Origin: DYRG01 sp041161065
Lineage (GTDB): Bacteria > Pseudomonadota > Gammaproteobacteria > Beggiatoales > Beggiatoaceae
Assembly (NCBI GenBank): GCA_041161065.1
Contig: JBEAVE010000002.1
Coordinates: forward strand, 1-64,000
DNA length: 64,000 nt
Direction of reading: 5' to 3'
Of the stretch, positions 61,386 through 64,000 are shown piece after piece. The translations under genes were made by a program, and so were the position numbers. Each line of letters opens with the position of its first letter. The stretch's first letter is position 1. The notes beneath the pieces were generated by a model. It was not told where the DNA came from. It ran no database searches and worked only from the letters and a program-made list of their open reading frames with translations.

Positions 61386-62592
61386 ATACTTTTTGAGTTA
61401 TTTCACCTTTTTGTTGATTCGTTGCCGTGCCAATCGGAGAAGCCGCCTTGTCAGGTTGTAATGAAATGGCTTGACCCGTGTAAGTATTGACGATTTCGTT
61501 TTGAAAAATGCCTTCAATGCGAATAGTGTCTTGCACTTTAAAATCTTTCGGTTCAACGATAACCCGTTGTTTATCTCCAACTTTTAAGGCAACAAATAAT
61601 TTATCGCCCACTTGATAATAACCTTGCACACCGACTCGACTAGATTCTTTAGGTTCAGCAGGCACGACAGGCGCAGCATTAACGGGTTGATTGGGATTAG
61701 TAGGTGGAGTTCCCGTGTTTTGAATAGGTGAACTTGGCATGATTGGACTTACAGGCGGTGGCGGTGCAACACCTGTTTTAATATGGGAAGCAAAGCCATC
61801 TTTAGAGAAAAAGTGAAAGAATTTATATATAAAAAAAGACAAGATAATAAATGCCAACGGCAAACCATATCGGATAGATTTATTTGCCCAAATATTACCT
61901 CTTTTATCACTTTTCTTTTCAACACCTGTACGATTATTCTTTTTTTCCTGTTCAGATTTGAAACTATAACTATCATACAATTCAAAATTTTCTTTTTTAT
62001 ACGTACCTTTACCTTCAAAAATAGGTGCTGATCGTAAATCAAATTTAGAAAAGATTTTAACAGAATAGTAACCACTTAAACCTACTGCTGTTAATTTAGT
62101 CGTAACAGTTGTTTGAGAAATAACCCGCCGAACTTTTAAACCAATATCCATCACATCTTGAGTAATTAAAACAACATTACAAGAAACATTCTTTTCATTC
62201 ACAAAATGTCGATGTTTTCTAAAGAAATTCATTACAACAGGCGACACTTTTGATTCATAAAATGCCCATGCTTCATCAATAACCACCAAATCACCAGGAC
62301 GTACAACAGACACAAAATCAGCTTTAAGTTTTAATTTTGCAAAATCTTCAACTGGACAGTAATAGAAATTATCATTAATGACTTGATCATCGGTAACATG
62401 AACAATTTCTCCGATATTATCGGCAGGCACACCCCACGAAGTTTCTAAACGATCATAAATCACATCATCATTCAAGCCCTCAATATTCGTTACCACCCGC
62501 CGCCCCGCTGCCAAAGCAGGCAAAATAATTTCTACCACCGCTTGATAAGATTTACCACCCCCAGGCAAACCCGTTAACGCATCAACTGCCAT
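61369..62592 (-). CDS. Zot/pI-like filamentous phage assembly ATPase
   Basis: This 407-residue inner-membrane motor extrudes filamentous phage. The N-terminal ATPase (about 1-200) has Walker A 'GLPGGGKSYQAV' (residues 8-15 core) and Walker B 'DLVVIDEAWAFY'. A membrane span lies near 237-254 ('YGLPLAFIILSFFIYKF'), followed by a Pro-rich linker and a periplasmic domain that would meet the secretin. An AGGAGA ribosome site precedes ATG 62592. It follows the pVI-like gene after 28 bp that include a perfect LexA-like palindrome. Confidence 0.92.
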   Translation of the reverse strand: MAVDALTGLPGGGKSYQAVVEIILPALAAGRRVVTNIEGLNDDVIYDRLETSWGVPADNIGEIVHVTDDQVINDNFYYCPVEDFAKLKLKADFVSVVRPGDLVVIDEAWAFYESKVSPVVMNFFRKHRHFVNEKNVSCNVVLITQDVMDIGLKVRRVISQTTVTTKLTAVGLSGYYSVKIFSKFDLRSAPIFEGKGTYKKENFELYDSYSFKSEQEKKNNRTGVEKKSDKRGNIWANKSIRYGLPLAFIILSFFIYKFFHFFSKDGFASHIKTGVAPPPPVSPIMPSSPIQNTGTPPTNPNQPVNAAPVVPAEPKESSRVGVQGYYQVGDKLFVALKVGDKQRVIVEPKDFKVQDTIRIEGIFQNEIVNTYTGQAISLQPDKAASPIGTATNQQKGEITQKVSSSVH

Positions 62593-62604
62593 TCTAATCT
62601 CCTA

Positions 62605-62620
62605 CTGTCAATATTGACAG
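62605..62620. promoter_or_regulatory. Perfect LexA-box-like palindrome before the Zot gene
   Basis: CTGTCAATATTGACAG is a perfect 16-bp palindrome fitting the gammaproteobacterial SOS box CTGT-N8-ACAG, with TA and TT flanks. It lies between the pVI-like stop and the Zot ribosome site. It could place Zot under SOS control or act as another repressor's operator or an RNA hairpin. Confidence 0.5.
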
Positions 62621-63061
62621 TTACCCCACAAAAGGAATTCGCCGAATGAAAAACTTTAACAAATATGCACTCAGCAATAATGGCAAACCATAATCAATTG
62701 CACCCAAATACAAAAGATATTGTAAAAAATCTGAAAACGGTAATCTTGAAATCATATCCGTTAATTCAGACATTTTTAAAACATCGGCTAAAAGCTCTAA
62801 GAAAAAGGTGATAATGAAATCAACGAAAAATAATAATGCCGCTAAAATAATGCCTTTCGTAAAAAGAATGTTTGAAATCGTTTTAAATACATACACCAAT
62901 GCACTAATTAAAACGCCAGAAAAAGTCAAATCCGATGGATCGTATCCATAATCGTTCCCAGGTAAAGGATCACCATACGATATTGAACCAGTTGAAATGG
63001 TTTGACCATTTTCTAAGCCATTACTTCCTAACGGAACATTCAAATCAAGACCATTAGCCAT
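62621..63061 (-). CDS. pVI-like minor coat/assembly membrane protein
   Basis: This 146-residue protein has three hydrophobic spans ('FSGVLISALVYVFKTI', 'GIILAALLFFVDFIITFFLEL', 'YLLYLGAIDYGLPLLLSAYLLKFF') and sits directly between the pIII-like and Zot genes. That is the normal pVI position, and it resembles DUF2523-type proteins. It would cap the virion end with pIII. The N-terminal 50 residues are hydrophilic, Gly- and Asn-rich, an extension not usual in pVI. Low sequence conservation limits certainty. Confidence 0.7.
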   Translation of the reverse strand: MANGLDLNVPLGSNGLENGQTISTGSISYGDPLPGNDYGYDPSDLTFSGVLISALVYVFKTISNILFTKGIILAALLFFVDFIITFFLELLADVLKMSELTDMISRLPFSDFLQYLLYLGAIDYGLPLLLSAYLLKFFIRRIPFVG

Positions 63062-63069
63062 AAAACCTC

Positions 63070-64000
63070 CTAAGCAGAAAATACCTTAAATAAGGCTAAT
63101 AAAAAGAAACTCACCATTGAAAACAATCGTATTGACGTTTCAAGCATCGGGTTTTGAGCTAAATACTCACAATGACGAAAATACACAAACTTGCTACCTT
63201 TCAAAAGTGGCATTGTTGAAAAATCTATTTCAAATGCAGGACATTTATCACTAACAGGAAAAAAATTGCTTTTGAAATGTTCTGAAAGACGACTATGAAA
63301 AGGCTTAAAATCTTGAGGTTCTTTAGTCGACAAATCTTTAGCTTTAGAGGGATTTCTAGATTTACCCCAATCTAAATTGCAAGCAGGAGAATTTTGAGTT
63401 TCAAAATAATTCTCATCTTTTCCTTCCGCATTCTTACGAGTTCTTAATACCTGTACATTTTTATTTAATCCACATGGCACAATTGCAGAAGTATCAACAG
63501 GTTTAGATTCTCCAGTGGATGTAATCGTATCAACCGTTTTAATCGCAAACTGTTCTGCAATCGTTTTACCCGCAATCCCATATGTTTGTGGAGAAAGAAA
63601 AGAGTTTTGAACACCTATATCAAATCCATCTTGTGTTAAAAAGGAATATGACCGTCCCACCAATATAAAGTCATTGCTAAATTTTGTAATCTCTCTAATC
63701 GTTAAACCAATTTCAACATTACCTTGACGTAAAATTTTTAACCCATTAATCGTTTTAGAAACTAAAAAAGCATTTTCACTAACCAATGGTTTAATCGAAA
63801 TATCAACCACTACATTTGAATCAAGATTTTTTGGATAAGTTAATGAAGAAACATTGTTAATAATCGGAAGACTTAAACTATAATTACCAGTCAAATTTTC
63901 TCGTTTATAATCAAATGCTGCTGGGTGTTCTTTAATTAAACCATTAAAATCAAGTTCAAAATGAGGATATTCATGAGCAGTATTAGAAAACCCATAATAA
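63070..64000 (-). CDS. pIII-like adsorption protein, 5' end beyond the window
   Basis: The reading frame is open from 63070 to the window edge on the minus strand; the in-frame TTG at 63894 is not a credible start. At least 308 residues are visible. The product is Ser/Asn/Lys-rich with several cysteines. It ends in one hydrophobic anchor ('LFSMVSFFLLALFKVF'), the pIII layout: exported receptor-binding domains held by a C-terminal span until release. It lies 8 bp before the pVI-like gene. The assignment is by position and architecture. Confidence 0.65.
   Translation of the reverse strand, partial: YYGFSNTAHEYPHFELDFNGLIKEHPAAFDYKRENLTGNYSLSLPIINNVSSLTYPKNLDSNVVVDISIKPLVSENAFLVSKTINGLKILRQGNVEIGLTIREITKFSNDFILVGRSYSFLTQDGFDIGVQNSFLSPQTYGIAGKTIAEQFAIKTVDTITSTGESKPVDTSAIVPCGLNKNVQVLRTRKNAEGKDENYFETQNSPACNLDWGKSRNPSKAKDLSTKEPQDFKPFHSRLSEHFKSNFFPVSDKCPAFEIDFSTMPLLKGSKFVYFRHCEYLAQNPMLETSIRLFSMVSFFLLALFKVFSA

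Larger units (their letters stand above)
52833..64000. mobile_element. Inovirus-like (filamentous phage) element, right end outside window
   Basis: Hallmarks are a Zot/pI assembly ATPase, a pVI-like three-span protein, a pIII-like protein with a C-terminal anchor, a dedicated secretin, an HTH replication-type protein, a divergent XRE repressor, a ParB-like protein, an excisionase-like protein and a RelE/antitoxin pair. Most genes are small, tightly packed and AT-rich compared with the chromosome to the left. The major coat protein gene is not seen, but may lie beyond 64000. The left boundary near 52.75 kb is approximate; no integrase or attachment site was identified. Confidence 0.75.

Overview
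This window is most likely from a gammaproteobacterium. It carries the canonical kdsC-lptC-lptA-lptB-rpoN-hpf cluster, bamC, dapE/dapA, hscBA, a gspE-type ATPase and ccmC. It also has a three-subunit molybdoenzyme that looks like the quinone-reducing sulfite dehydrogenase SoeABC, and a ten-haem cytochrome beside it. That points to a sulfur-oxidising lineage of the Beggiatoa/Thiotrichales type, but the lineage is inferred from gene content and was not tested by phylogeny. No tRNA, rRNA or CRISPR array was recognised.

Layout. 1-2.5 kb: a 5'-truncated repeat protein and a secreted protein with InlB-like repeats. 2.6-5.1 kb: a circularly permuted ATP-grasp/alpha-E pair. 5.3-15.2 kb: conserved housekeeping genes (dapE, the LPS-transport and rpoN cluster, hpf, hprK, dapA, bamC, pgk), separated by clear Rho-independent terminators. 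15.3-23.0 kb: the soe locus, interrupted twice. A type II restriction-modification pair lies between two copies of the soeA 5' region, and a HEPN/MNT toxin-antitoxin pair lies between soeA and soeB. 23.3-25.1 kb: an FHA-domain/ten-haem cytochrome fusion. 25.1-34.8 kb: a mixed set for NAD synthesis and, probably, surface glycan or lipid work (radical SAM protein, LpxL-like acyltransferase, Wzt-like ATPase, methyltransferase-GNAT fusion, DUF2142-like membrane protein, lipoprotein). 34.8-52.7 kb: more housekeeping genes (nif3, hisC, hscA, hscB, an RND pump, folK, folM-like, ispD, sirB1-like, cheW-like, gspE, a sensor kinase, ribD, ccmC), ending in a ParA/HhH partition-like pair.

52.8-64 kb is a mobile element with filamentous-phage (inovirus-like) hallmarks, cut off by the right window edge. 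A plus-strand arm holds a replication or regulation protein with an HTH domain, several tiny genes, a ParB-like coiled-coil protein, an excisionase-like protein and a secretin. A minus-strand arm holds a pIII-like adsorption protein, a pVI-like membrane protein and a Zot/pI assembly ATPase. The arms converge on a RelE/antitoxin pair and a gene-poor quasi-palindrome of about 750 bp (60.32-61.07 kb). A divergent repressor and a membrane-anchored Mrr-like nuclease sit at the left edge.

The best leads are these. A 70-residue single-pass membrane protein of the phage element ends in an almost perfect copy of the single-stranded-DNA-binding-protein C-terminal tip (DDDVPF). The long quasi-palindrome contains a segment inverted between direct repeats. 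The R-M pair is bracketed by diverged copies of the soeA start. A toxin-antitoxin operon is wired into a sulfite-oxidation operon. An FHA domain is fused to a decahaem cytochrome.
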